64,000 nt of DNA from contig OZ231126.1 of the NCBI GenBank assembly GCA_965153355.1, positions 27,590,001 to 27,654,000 of the forward strand, given 5' to 3'. How positions within the stretch are numbered: the first letter of the stretch is position 1; each line of letters begins with the position of its first letter. The notes under the pieces were generated by a model, which was given only the letters and a program-made list of their open reading frames with translations, had not been told where the DNA came from and did not search any database. A program made the position numbers and the translations under genes. The DNA comes from Flaccisagitta enflata. Taxonomy: Eukaryota > Chaetognatha > Sagittoidea > Aphragmophora. This document shows positions 1-10,650 of this stretch, piece by piece.

Positions 1-1
1 C

Positions 2-1970
2 CCTCAAGACTTTTCTTTCCACATTCAAAACTTTACGACGGCCGTGTACAATCGCGTGGTGGAGCCCAAACGTCAGGCCACCTTCGATTACGCATTCACG
101 CCCAACGAAGCCTTCGCCGGACGACCATTCGGACTCGTCATCAATCTTAATTACAAAGACGCTGTGAGTATACCGAAAACAAGGTATCTTTGCTATGGCC
201 ATATGATGTGCATTGTGCAACTGCAGTGGGAATGATCAGCGATGTGTAACGTTTCTCTCGCTTAACTTAACTTGAATACTACTTGATAATGACAAATGGT
301 TGAAATTTTGTTCTTTCTTTAGGATGGAAATGTTTGGCAGAACGCCGTTTACAACGACACCATCACCGTCAACGAACCCGATGAAGGCTTGGATGGAGAA
401 ACCTTTTTCCTCTACCTCTTCCTTGTTGCCATGGTAATCGTTAATGTTTAAGGATTAAGGATTTGGATAATGGATATCAGCCTTTGCCGTATATTTGAGA
501 AAATTGTACATCAGACGCGTTTGTAGGCGCAAAAGCGTTATATGACCAGGCTTAGTCGTCTGTTTTTCAGGGGCGTAGGTGGAGACCGATATGTAATTAG
601 GCAAATAAGGCTATCGAGCTGAGAGACCCTCGTTCATCAAACCATCGGTGAATTGCGTCGTTGACTTATCAGCATTTTTTCGCAGCGACGGCCTCGGCAC
701 CGAAGGTCGTTGACAAGGCTGATAATTTGCTTTTAAACAACTTTTATCTTATCAGGTTGTTTTGCTTTTGGTCGCTGGTCAGCAGTTTTTAGGCTCGTTC
801 TCCCGCAAACATCTTGGGTCAGGATCGTCATCCGCTTCGAAAACTTTAACCGAGCCAGGTTTGCGCGCGTTCGTTTTATTGGTTTGTTCCTTTAATAAAG
901 TCTATTCATTTGTCTTTATTGTATCTTTTTAGTCGCGGACGAGCGACTCTATAAGAGGCTATGCCCGTCGGTCCGTCGGTGAGCACGAATCAAAAATTGG
1001 AAAAACCAGGGTTTCTGCCCCTGCCCACCCGTCCGCGACTGGTATCGGCCGTGTATCCGGCCTTGTTCCGTGGCTTTCGCTTCGCTGTCTATTTTGTCGT
1101 TGTATCCCGTCTTCCTGTCTCTTTCCTACTCCCTTCCTGTCTGACTTTCTTCCTGTCTGCCTCTTTCTTCCTGTCTGCCTCTTTCTTCCTGTCTGCCTCT
1201 TTCTTCCTGTCTGTCTTTCTTCCTGTCTGTCTTTCTTCCTGTCTGTCTTTCTTCCTGTCTTTCTTCCTGTCTGTCTTTCTTCCTGTCTGTCTTTCTTCCT
1301 GTCTGTCTTTCTTCCTGTCTGTCTTTCTTCCTGTCTGTCTTTCTTCCTGTCTGTCTTTCTTCCTGTCTGTCTTTCTTCCTGTCTCCTTCTGACTGTCACT
1401 CGTTCCGACTGTCCTTTGTCCTGACTGTCCTTCCTGACTGTCATTCTTACTGACTGTCCCTCTTTCTATCTGTCCCTCTTTCTATCTGTCCCTATTTCTG
1501 TTTGTCCTTCTTCCTGGCTGTCTATCTTGCTGTCTGTCTTTCTTTGTCTTTCTTTCTGTCTGTCTTTCTTCCTGTCTATCTTTCTTCCCTCTAGTCTAAT
1601 CTTTCTTTCTGTCCCCTTTTCCTACCTGTCTGTCTTCATGTTTCTTTCCTTCTTATCGGTCATTTTTTCTTTTCTGACCTTTCTCTAATTTCGTCTCTTC
1701 TTTTTTTTTACTTGTCCTTTCTATCGATCTTTTTTTGTCCATTTTTCTACGTTACATATGTATGTAATCCTCGTCTTTTACATCCGCCGTCCTTTAATTT
1801 CCTTCCTTCCAGGTGTGGAGATGGGCACGCAGAATGGGGGATTTTCGGGCGCAAACGGCGACATCGACATGAGTTGGATTCCCACCCAAAATCTCGTCAC
1901 CCTCACCAACTCTGGAAGTCCCAAACAAAGTCCTCGACAGCGTAAAGCTGGAAAACGACGAGAAGACTGA
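2..1970 (+). CDS. SSR1: Translocon-associated protein subunit alpha (TRAP-alpha/SSR1), 3' four exons, 5' end outside window
   Basis: TRAP-alpha is a single-pass ER membrane glycoprotein next to the Sec61 channel that helps signal-peptide-dependent translocation. Four exons are visible: 2-163 (donor GTGAGT), 323-433 (donor GTAATC), 756-858 (donor GTTTGC) and 1813-1970 (stop TGA). Their phases agree: 0, 0, then 1. The translation contains the family hallmarks [34 protein letters not shown] and [14 protein letters not shown] hydrophobic stretch reading into [12 protein letters not shown] follows as the membrane helix, then VEMGT and [12 protein letters not shown], and a basic Ser/Pro/Arg cytosolic tail ending in KAGKRRED. 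The N-terminal signal peptide and acidic lumenal part lie upstream of base 1. The third intron has been invaded by a family B element and a TTCC/TGTC microsatellite. No disruption is seen, so this looks like a functional gene. Confidence 0.93.
931..1067 (-). mobile_element. Family B hairpin-ended repeat in TRAP-alpha intron
   Basis: This copy begins after a T-run with the hairpin AGTCGC/GCGACT (931-936 and 943-948). CTATAAGAGG and a GTCGGTCCGTCGG stretch follow. It then reads GCCCCTGCCCACCCGTCCGCGACTGG and ends in GGCCGTGTATCCGGCCTTGTT, where GGCCG and CGGCC form a second short stem. The same order recurs at 45595, 50285 and, inverted, at 61664. No coding capacity is seen. Confidence 0.75.
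1130..1600 (+). repeat. TTCCTGTCTGTCTTTC microsatellite/minisatellite
   Basis: A pyrimidine-only tandem array in the last TRAP-alpha intron, built from TTCCTGTC and TGTCTTTC blocks. It decays into less regular TCTTTCTGTC sequence towards 1700. Open frames on both strands here (Arg/Gln/Thr/Lys runs on one, Phe/Leu/Ser/Cys runs on the other) are products of the repeat. The array directly abuts the family B copy. Confidence 0.9.
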
Positions 1971-2740
1971 TTTCGAAATCCATTCGAGGACTCTTCTTTG
2001 GGGGGAATTCAGAGAGGATGGTGTCGGGAGGAATTATTCAATTAAGGATGTAGAGCAAAAGGAGCTCGAGGAGAAATTGGACTTGTTTTAGCTTCGTCCA
2101 ACGGAGGGAGGAGGTTTTTTTCTGGGGGGAGGGGGGAGAGTGAAAGGTGGCGAGGTTGAAAGAGTGAAACCTGCAAACTACGTCCTTGTTGAAATTGCCC
2201 ATTGAATTTGTTCATCATTCCCGTGGCATCTTTTATCACATCGAATTTGATCCACTTCATTCTTCATGGTCAAGCGAGCCCATTTGTTCGCCGCGTTTCT
2301 AGTGAGATAGAAGCTTCCCATTCCCCATCTTTCTTTTGTCACCATCTCCACACCCGATCACGCTTCAAAAAAGTTTCAACTTCATTGTCTTATGTAATTT
2401 TGAACACCGGAACAGAAGGAATTTTATCCTTATCGACAAGTTGTGTTATACCTCACGAATTTTCATGTAATTTTATTCGAATTGGAGCATCTTGAATCGG
2501 TTTTGCCATGTAGTCGCATCAAAATTAGTCAATTTACATGGCTTGGGACTAGTGAGAAATCCACCTCGTCTTCCATTTTCTTTGGGGGGGGGGGGTTGGT
2601 AGAACTTTTAATGAAGGGATAGATCGTTTCCATTCTTTTATACCGAATTTTCTCTTTTTAAGGAGTCGGTGGTACTGCAATTATGAAATTGTACTTTTGA
2701 TAAATGCTAGCCGAATAAATGTTTGTCGGAGAAGTGTTTG
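1971..2740 (+). other. TRAP-alpha 3' UTR with poly(A) signal
   Basis: Non-coding sequence after the TRAP-alpha stop. The first canonical AATAAA in the sense direction is at 2714-2719, so the mRNA probably ends shortly after it. A poly-G run lies near 2583-2596. No other ORF of note is seen. Confidence 0.55.
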
Positions 2741-2791
2741 CAATGGAGGTAACCTGGTTTGTCGGAGAAGTGTTTGCAATGGAGGTAACCT
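2721..2791 (+). repeat. 36-bp tandem duplication
   Basis: Two adjacent, essentially identical copies begin GTTTGTCGGAGAAG at 2721 and 2757 and run to GGTAACCT. The duplication sits immediately downstream of the presumed poly(A) signal, so it may lie at the mRNA 3' end. It is probably recent, since the copies are nearly identical. Confidence 0.85.
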
Positions 2792-2969
2792 TTCTGCCAT
2801 AGCCAACAAAAACCAGTAAATCAGGTGTTTTAGCTCTTATCTAGATAATTAGTGGTTTGCGGTTTGCGGTTGGTGTAGAGCAAAAGTCTGCCACTGCGCA
2901 TTGCACTGTAATTTAAATTATATAAGTCATTGGTTGCCTTAGAATCAATGTGCAGATCTCCAATATGTC

Positions 2970-3311
2970 CAGGCCTGATTTTAGAGCGAGCCCGCGAGCC
3001 CGATGCTTTTTATTTGGCTCTCGGGCTCTCATGTTTTGAGAACTCTGAGCCCGGCAGGCTCTCTCTCTCTCTTATTGAAAAGGATTTAAAGCACTCAAGC
3101 TGATTGAGTGAAATATTTGAAAAAGCATCTAGTTTTGAGCTGTTTGATTGTTTCACCTAGCGAATCATCTGTTCAGAGATTGTAATATCATTTTATCATC
3201 TTATCAGATACTATATAATTACAAATCTAGGCTGATATGATCTAAATATTTGGCAATTGTAGAGAGCGGGCCCGGTTGGCTCAGTCAAAAGAATCACTAG
3301 AATCAGGTCTG
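2970..3311. mobile_element. hAT-like MITE with 8-bp target-site duplication
   Basis: The 342-bp element has imperfect terminal inverted repeats: CAGGCCTGATTTTAG at the left, and CTAGAATCAGGTCTG at the right, which reverse-complements to CAGACCTGATTCTAG. It is flanked by the direct duplication AATATGTC (2962-2969 and 3312-3319). An 8-bp duplication with CAGG-type ends is typical of the hAT superfamily. No transposase is encoded, so it must have been moved in trans. Confidence 0.8.
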
Positions 3312-4159
3312 AATATGTCGGAAAGACTGAGCAGCTATTTACTTTCGAACCTCAAGAACTTTATTTGAAAAATGAGGAAGTGAGGTGTCAATCTATCGGA
3401 AGTTGTCTCGCATTCCTATTAGCTATACTCAATTAGTCCACATCCTCTTCTTCATCCGTGTTTTCGTCTTATGCTTACTTGAAGTCACTATACTTATTTT
3501 TTGTCCCCGACGAACAGTTTTCGTCGGTGACTATGAAGTAGCAGTGATACGTAGTCTGTTTGTTTGTTCGTTTGTTTGTCGTCGTCGTTTAAAACCTTCT
3601 CATATCTTTTGAACCAGACCTCAGAAGTTCATGAAACTTTACCAGTGGTATTTTTATGTCAATGGGAGCTTGTGTACCAATTTTCAGAAAAATTCATAAA
3701 CTTTTACTACCCTTTGCCTATTATTTTTGTAGTAATATTTTACTAGACTTAGGCGATTTCCATAGGTAGAGGGTAGTAAACCTATGTGAATTTTTTTTTA
3801 ATTTGGTATACAAGCACAGGGTATTAAACAAACAACCCCTGCAAAATTTGAATTAAATCTGAGGTCTGGTTCATGAAATATTACCTTATTTATATAGTAA
3901 TATGTTACTAGGACTTAGGCAATTTACATAGGCAAAGGGTAGTAAAGGCATGTGAATTTTTTTTTAATTTGGTATATTAGTAAAGGATGTCAATTCAACA
4001 GCCCCTGCAAAATTTGAATTAAATCTGAGGTCTGGTGTATGAGATATTAGCTTTTTTTTATTTATGTAATATGTTACTAGGACTTAAGCAATTTATAAAA
4101 TGGATTTGATTGATGAAAATTTTTACTTGTTCATTCATAACATTCTGTTTTTCTTTAGG

Positions 4160-4440
4160 TTTGCCATCATGGATCATAAGGTATGCCATCATGGATCTCA
4201 AGTTATGCCATCATGGACTTCTACGTATGCCACCATGGACTTCAAGGTATGCCACCACGGACTTCAAGGTATGCCACCACGGACTTCTAGGTATGCCACC
4301 ACGGACTTCTAGGTATGCCACCATGGACTTCTAGGTATGCCACAATGGACTGCAAGGTATGTCACCATGGTCTTCAAGGTATGCCACCATGGTCTTCAAG
4401 GTATGCCGCCATGAACTTCAAGGTATACCATCATGGACTT
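4160..4440 (+). repeat. 22-bp minisatellite (GGTATGCCACCACGGACTTC unit) inside family A copy 1
   Basis: About a dozen degenerate head-to-tail copies of a unit beginning GGTATGCCACCA. They keep NcoI-like CCATGG or CCACGG in most copies. Short open frames across it are repeat artefacts. It is bounded on both sides by the phrase AGGTTTGCCATCATGGAT, which suggests the array was amplified from that seed. Confidence 0.85.
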
Positions 4441-4675
4441 CAGGATATTTGAAAATTTTTTGGAAAAATTTTTTGGAAAAATTTTTTTGAAATTTTTTTT
4501 TAAAAATTTTTTTGGAAATTTTTTTTTGAATTTTTTTGAAATTTTTTTGAAATTTTTTTTGAAACAATTTTAAATTTTTTTTTTTTTGAAATTTTTTTTG
4601 TAGAATTTTTTTGAAATTTTTTTTTAAAATTTGTGTTTTTTTTTTAGGTTTGCCATCATGGATTTCAAGATTCAT

Positions 4676-5225
4676 CTTCAACTACTGTAATCATCATCAA
4701 CTTCTGACATCATCATTAACTATGGTCATCATCATCAACTTCTGACATCATCAACTACTGTCATCATCATCAACTACTGTCATCATCATCAACTTCTGAC
4801 ATCATCAACTACCGTCATCATCATCAACTGCTGTCAACATCATCAACTACTGTCATCATCATCAACTACTGTCATCATCATCAACTACTGTCATCATCAT
4901 CAACTACTGTCATCATCAACTACTGTCATCATCATCAACTACTGTCATCATCATCAACTACTGTCATCATCATCAACTACTGTCATCATCATCAACTACT
5001 GTCATCATCATCAACTACTGTCATCATCATCAACTACTGTCATCATCATCAACTACTGTCATCATCATCAACTACAACCTCATCATCAACTACTGTCCTC
5101 ATCATCAACTACTGTCATCATCATCAACTACTGTCGTCATCATCAACTACTGTCATCATCATCAACTACTGTCGTCATCATCAACTACTATTGTCATCAT
5201 CAACAACAGTCGTCATCATTATCAA
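4676..5225 (+). repeat. CATCATCATCAACTACTGT satellite (19-bp)
   Basis: About 28 tandem copies of a 19-bp unit, with many identical copies in the middle and degenerate ones at the edges. A related unit with CTTC replacing CATC forms the satellite of family A copy 2 at 22.8 kb. The same seed was therefore amplified independently in two insertions. Confidence 0.92.
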
Positions 5226-5717
5226 CTAAAAAAGCAACAGGGAAAAGCATGTTTCACTTGCGTTTTCAGAGGATAATCTAGAAGAGGATAATCATTCTTT
5301 GATTTGGTGAGTGATATTTGTTTTTTGAAAATTTTTTTTGAAAATTTTGTTTGAAAATTTTTTTGATTTTTTTTTTTTTGAAATTTTTTTCAAAAATGTT
5401 TGAATATTTTTTTTCTTTGATTTTTGTTGTCATTATCATTCATTGTTGTCATCATCATCATCCACTATTGTTATCATTATCAAGTTTTGTCATCATTAAA
5501 ACAATACTGAATATTTTTTTTTTTTTTTTTTTTAAATTGCTGTTTTGTCATGTATCTCATCGAGTTGCGTTTACGCAACGAGAAAGCTTCAAAAATTACA
5601 GTCCCCAGTCGGGGACTGTAATTTTGAAGCTTTTTTGATATTCTTTCTGAGCTGCGATAGCCATGAGACCCTTTCTTTCGCCATCCGCGTCGGTCGGCTT
5701 TTGAGTTAGTGAGTCTC

Positions 5718-7028
5718 CACAGCGTTACGATACATAGACAAAGACAATTTTGAGTGCCCAGAGCTGGGAGTGGTTCAGAAGTGTTCTATGATACTTGGTG
5801 AATACCAATCACCTGGTGGTAAATTTTTTTGAAAGCAAAATTTTGGAAAAATGTTTTTTTAGGCAAAAAAAAGGTGTTTTTAAGCATTTTTTAGCATCAA
5901 ATTGTGAATGTAGCTTTAAAAATACTAAAAAATACTATAAATGCGTTGTTATCATTGAAGTATACACACTTTTACCTTGAACAGCAAGTTACATGAGATA
6001 TTTTAAAGATTAAAACTTAATAAAAGCCTATAAATAGTAAAATATTGATTTTTTTGATTGAAATTTGATTAGGCAGCTTCAAAAATCTTGGAAAATCCTG
6101 GAAATGTCTGGTAATAGTTTAAGAACAAATGCTTTAACCCTGAACAGTAGGTAATTTTGGATATTTTCAAGTTTACAGCTCAAAAATAGCCTAATAAACA
6201 CTTATTATTGATTTTTTTTTTAGTTTTGACTAAGAAAATATTTAAAAAAACTGTCTATTAAAAGTAAAAATATTTATACTTCAACTATTACCACATAGCG
6301 CTTGTATCATTCAAGATTCTATAAGCTGCATAAACAATATTAGCTTAACATATAAAAAAAATAGATATTTTGCCTATTTCAGGTTAATTTTAGGCTTTAA
6401 ACTTCAAAGTATCCCAAACTGCTCGCTATTCAGGGTAAAAATATTTAAACTTTATTTGTCATATTTGACATATCCAAAATTTTTAAGGATTTTTGGATCT
6501 GTGTGAACAAAATTTAGCATATAAATGCTTAAAAAAAACAGTATTTTTTTATTTTTAGGCTTTTTTTTAGCTCCAATCTTGAAATATCCTTATAAACTTG
6601 TTGTTCAGGGTAAGTGTATTTCTACTTTAACTATTACTACACATTTCCAGTATTTTCTTAGGTTTTTGAAGCTGCATAATCAAATCTAGGCTTTAATATA
6701 CTTTAAAAAACATATTTTTATTCTTTTTAAGCTCTAATCTTAAAAATATTGCAAGAAACTTGCTGTATTGGGTTTAAGTATGTGTATTCTAACTATAAAT
6801 ACCCATTTCCAGTATATTTGGGGATATTTGAAGCTGCTTTAACAATTTTTTGCTGAAAAAATGCTGAAAATGCCCTTTTTTTTGCATAAAAAATTGTTTT
6901 CAAAATTTTGCTTTCAAAAAAATTTACCACTGGGTGATTGATCTTCACAAAGTACCATAGGACACTTCTGAACCACTCCCAGCTCTGGGCACTCAAAGTT
7001 GTCTTTGTCTATGTATCGTAACGCTGTG
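5718..7028. mobile_element. Foldback/MITE with long terminal inverted repeats and TCTC duplication
   Basis: The left end CACAGCGTTACGATACATAG and its reverse complement at the right end (to 7028) start inverted arms more than 200 bp long. These read on through GACAAAGACAA, CCAGAGCTGGGAGTGGTTC and AGCAAAATTTT. The element is flanked by TCTC at 5714-5717 and 7029-7032. The interior is A/T-rich and holds several inverted copies of a block containing ACCCTGAACAG. No protein is encoded. Confidence 0.85.
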
Positions 7029-7135
7029 TCTCGTTAAAATCCGCGGCAGCTACCAACTTAATTAGCCTAGTCTTTTAACGGGTCACGGGTTGTTTCCCCG
7101 GTTCACGAGCTATTTCGGTGATGTTTGTATTTTTA

Positions 7136-8129
7136 CAGGGTGTTTCACGCGTTTTGAGGTTTAAAGAATCGACATAGCTTTCTCCTAGAAAAGTTATTCC
7201 AATTCTGAAAAAAGGTCTGAATAGATCTTGAAGTGCAGTTTTTTTATGTCACCAATTTTTTACACCTGCGCTTTTAAATATGCCCACTATGTAAGTTTGA
7301 AGAAAACATCCATATCCAGCATGCATCTTTAATCCGGATAATTATGGCAAAAAAAATGGAAATTACTTGTTTGTTAGCGTTTTACATCCAAGCAATAAGA
7401 AAAAACATAGCAAAATCCATGACCATCTTGAAGCTCTGTGAAAGATCTTTCCAATGAGACCTTGCTGGTTGTCATATCTCTATCCGTTTAGAAATGGCAG
7501 AAGAATGAAGACAGGTGGTCAAGAATTTGGAAAGTCAGTTACACTTGATTTCCATGGGCTATCTTTATTGTAACATAGAAATTGAACAAATTTAGTTGGA
7601 AATTTGTTCTTGGCTCCATTTCATAGAAAATTCATGGCTCTTTAATTTGCTCATGGATATCGAGTAGCTAAGACAATCCTGAGTTCGTAATTGACAAAAA
7701 CGAAAAGAGTAAAATTTCTCGATGGAAAAAAAATTGAAAGGAGCATTTTTTTCAATTTGTGATTTTTTTCTTTTATCTTTTGCCATTTCTAAATGAATGA
7801 AGCTACAATGTCCTGCAACGTCGCGTTTTGAAGTTTTTTTACAGAGCTTTTAAACAGTCATGGATTTTCTGTAGTTCAGGCCAATAGTTGACCAGAAACT
7901 AGTAAAAGAAGTTGTCCATTTTTTTCTTTACCATGGTTAGTTAACTGGATAATGTTGTTTACTTTAAACTCCCGTAGCTCCCAAGCTAAAAAACGCAAAT
8001 ACAAAAAATTGGTGACATAAAAAAACTGCACTTCAAGATCTATTCAGACCTTTTTTCAGAATTGGAATAGCTTTTCTAGAAGAAAAGCTATGTCGATTCT
8101 TTAAACCTCAAAACGCGTGAAACACCCTG
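7136..8129. mobile_element. Tc1/mariner-type MITE with TA duplication
   Basis: The termini are CAGGGTGTTTCACGCG and its exact reverse complement, flanked by TA on both sides (7134-7135, 8130-8131). The inverted arms extend about 130 bp through TTTGAGGTTTAAAGAATCG. The TA duplication and CAGGG ends are typical of Tc1/mariner-related elements. Interior sequence such as TTAATTTGCTCATGGA resembles the interior of the 21571-24319 element, so the two families are related. No transposase frame is present. Confidence 0.85.
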
Positions 8130-9035
8130 TACGTTGAAACCTGAAAATGAAGCCTGAAAATGAATGATGCTCAAGAAAAACGATTCTCTTAATTAGATTT
8201 CCACGTGAAGGTTTTCTCTCCCTGGGTGTCTTCGTTTCCGCCTCTCCCAAGAGTGGTCTCCTGCTTGGGATTTTCTCAGGATTGAACTCCCTTATTGGAC
8301 ACCCTAATCCCCTTCCGCCGACCTACCCTTCCTTTTAGCTTTATCTGCTTATCCGACTGTCCCCATTCACCTATACCCAGCCTCCCATGTTGCACACCGC
8401 TCTTTTGAACCTTCAAATCCTAGTGATACACCTACCACGCCACATAATGCCTTCCACCCACCCACACTTTGGAAATACTAGCTCACATTTTGCGCTGACA
8501 TAACCTCGCCTCACTTAGCTCCCGACTGGTACTCTCCGACCCCCTCCTTTCGGACTTCACCCCCTTCCCCCCTCATCCGACATCGAGCTGCTCCCATGCC
8601 CGGGACGTGAGTGAGAGTTTATCACCGCAGAGACGGCTGTACTGCTCCTCCCCCGTGATCGATACACGAGAAACTCCGACGGACTCGCTCGAACAGTAAA
8701 AAGTTTTTGTGTGAGTCTCGAAATAAACTAAACGTCTGTTTTGTCCTAAAGAAAAAACATTTCTTCCCCCTGGACATGAATTGAGTACTTATATACAAAA
8801 AGCGAAAAACAGAAGAAGAAAATTTCAGAAATCTGCGCAACGTCTTTTGCACTCTCTCTTTCGTTTCCCCTCTGGTCTCCAGCGACTTGGGGTTGATCTC
8901 TAGGTTTCTCTCTCCCTCACATCACACACATTCCTCGATCATCTTCCCCCATCCTCTCCACCAGCCTGGTTTTCCTCATCGAAAAATAAAAAAAGAGTAC
9001 GAAAACTTCCATCTTCGTCTGCTATATCTTTTTGG
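8130..9035 (+). promoter_or_regulatory. Possible promoter/5' UTR region of the exon at 9036
   Basis: This stretch carries no recognisable transposon. It is more GC-balanced and pyrimidine-rich than its surroundings and leads directly into an ATG with a coding-like frame. No TATA box with a clear initiator can be fixed from the sequence. The assignment rests on position only. Confidence 0.3.
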
Positions 9036-9151
9036 ATGGTCTTCAGCAGCGTCAGCAGCCCCTCGTCGTCGGCGGCGGCAGCGTCCAGTGACAGCATCTC
9101 CGCGGAGGATCATCATCATCATCCGCATCATCCTAACATCTCTTATTCAAG
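9036..9151 (+). CDS. Putative first coding exon, Ser/Ala/His-rich N-terminus of an unknown protein
   Basis: From the ATG at 9036 the frame reads MVFSSVSSPSSSAAAASSDS, then an acidic step and a His-rich stretch (EDHHHHPHHPN). It ends in a strong donor, CAAG|GTGAGG, after 38 codons plus two bases. The base composition is clearly richer in G+C than the flanks. A longer out-of-phase frame covers the same bases, but its amino acids are less protein-like. No acceptor of matching phase could be identified nearby, so the rest of the gene is unknown. Low-complexity N-termini of this kind are common in regulatory proteins, so no function is inferred. Confidence 0.45.
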
Positions 9152-9879
9152 GTGAGGTTTCTTCGTTTTTAAAGGATCTATGAATATCTTCCACCGGCGC
9201 TGCAGAGCCGCCTTAAATCAAGTTTTTCAGATATCTTTTTTTTGCTCGCCTAGAAAATCCGTTGCTCGCGAATCTAATGGGGAGATAAAAATAATGAAAA
9301 AATTAAAAGAAAGATTTGTTCAACCACTTGAAAGTAATCCATCCATCACCGCCTCAAAATCATCATAACATCGTGAGATTCAACACCGAACAGCGTCTCT
9401 CATGCGGCGTCAACCAGTTTGATTGTTAGATTGTAACCATGAGTGTTTTCTATGACAATTTTCCCTCTCCTTTGCTCTTTTCTCCACGATCTCTCCCATG
9501 CTCCATTGCGCGCGCGTTCTAGAGAAACCAACCCAGTCACTTCTTTTAATGATAGATTGATAATGATCTTATTCTCAATAAGGCGTACATCCAGATTGTT
9601 ACTCCGCCTTGTCTCACTTTATATTGTCTTTCTTTCTCTGTATTACGCAGATTCCTCGCTCTCTTTCATTGAACTACCTCCCGTCGAACGACGAGAAGAA
9701 ATTCGAACAATTGGGAGCAAATCTTGTGTTTTGGTGACTCAGAAACTGGATCAAATCCAAGGCGTTGTCGGATAAACATAATTCCAACAATTTGAAACAG
9801 AAAGGCCGGGGGCATAAAGCGGAAGGGGGAAGCTCGGCGAGATTCATGGATTAATGCGGATCTTCGACGCGTGGTTCCA

Positions 9880-9910
9880 TATCAAACGCTTCTTTTCATG
9901 CTAGGTAAGT
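9880..9910 (+). other. Candidate recursive (ratchet) splice site 1
   Basis: The sequence CTTCTTTTCATGCTAG is followed immediately by GTAAGT at 9905, so a polypyrimidine acceptor is fused to a perfect donor. It lies 753 bases after the donor of the 9036 exon. Alternatively it is the donor of a small exon, but the short frame starting ATGCGGATCTTC reaches a stop exactly at the AG. Confidence 0.4.
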
Positions 9911-10440
9911 TTAAGAGGGATGTTTTAAGTTTGGGAAAGAAAATCAAAATAGGTAAAGTTCTCTGACGACATCATATAAATTTGGCAAAATAAGAGCTTC
10001 GTTACTACAGTTATCACGGATCCAGGAGTAATGGGAATCCGCTTATAACGAATGTGGATTTTTAGTCCTTTTGTATTGATTTCTTATAAGTTCTACTTGG
10101 ATAGAAATTGTTTGTTGACATTCGTTCTTGCAGGGTTAAACTGAAACGTTCTGCAATCCCTGTAACATCACAACCAAACAATTCTTTGGGCTTACAAATC
10201 TTAAAACAAACCCTAAAGTATAGTTGAATTAGTGGTTATGAGCGCCAAAACTTGTTTTTGTGTGGGACCGAGGTGATCTAATTTCATTTAATCGTTAAGG
10301 AGTGCCTTTCCTCTGGCGGTACATACTTGTTATTTGCTGCTATTTGTTACTCAATCGGTATCCTCTGTTGCCTTAGTGGTTGTTGTTCTTAAAAATCTCT
10401 TATTTAGTTCTTACTTGTGTGTTGGGTAGTATACATATAC
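9911..10440. other. No recognisable feature
   Basis: Unique-looking A/T-rich sequence. A phrase near 10048 (AATCCGCTTATAACGAA) resembles the termini of pogo-like elements, but no matching second end was found. Confidence 0.3.
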
Positions 10441-10650
10441 AGGCTTCATCTAGGTAGTTGGAATGCATGGCGGTATATAAGTTGGTCCGTTCGTTGGTCC
10501 GTCCGTCGGTCAGTCCGTCCGTGGTATTAGTCAAAAAGCGGAAAAAAGAGCGTTTAAAACACGTTGTGTAAGTTTGTCTGTGTGGGAGTGGGGGTTGGGG
10601 TGTGGATGGGGTCTACCAATCCGCAACAATAATGCTTCCCCGCGACACTT
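10441..10650 (-). repeat. Degenerate family B-like fragment
   Basis: It contains the characteristic tetranucleotide stretch GGTCCGTTCGTTGGTCCGTC and the downstream phrase GTCAAAAAGCGGAAAAAAG, in the order seen in reverse-oriented family B copies. The terminal hairpin is degraded. A GGGGTGTGGATGGGGTC block also occurs at 45448. Confidence 0.45.

Larger units (their letters stand above)
3503..5630 (+). mobile_element. Family A hairpin-ended, satellite-carrying element, copy 1
   Basis: The 5' end follows a T-run and starts GTCCCCGACGAA, which folds with TTCGTCGGTGAC across a short loop. A conserved body of about 220-bp degenerate tandem units follows (AATTTGGTATACAAG; CCCCTGCAAAATTTGAATT; TCTGAGGTCTGG). 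Next come two minisatellites, A/T-rich TTTTGAAA sequence, then GTTGCGTTTACGCAAC. The last part is a long terminal hairpin at 5585-5630 around CCCCAGTCGGGG, followed by another T-run. The 5' GTCCCCGAC is the reverse complement of GTCGGGGAC in the 3' hairpin, a subterminal inverted repeat. No coding capacity is seen. The layout resembles Helentron-associated (HINE/DINE-1-like) elements; that classification is inference. Confidence 0.7.

Noticed and set aside
959-1444. Overlapping 143-161-codon frames on both strands
   Set aside because: They are translations of the TTCCTGTCTGTC microsatellite and a family B element within a TRAP-alpha intron.
4676-5225. CRISPR-like array of regular repeats
   Set aside because: Units are contiguous without unique spacers and lie in animal nuclear DNA; this is a satellite.
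9443-9775. 110-codon frame
   Set aside because: No motif, unremarkable composition, and no donor or acceptor of matching phase.
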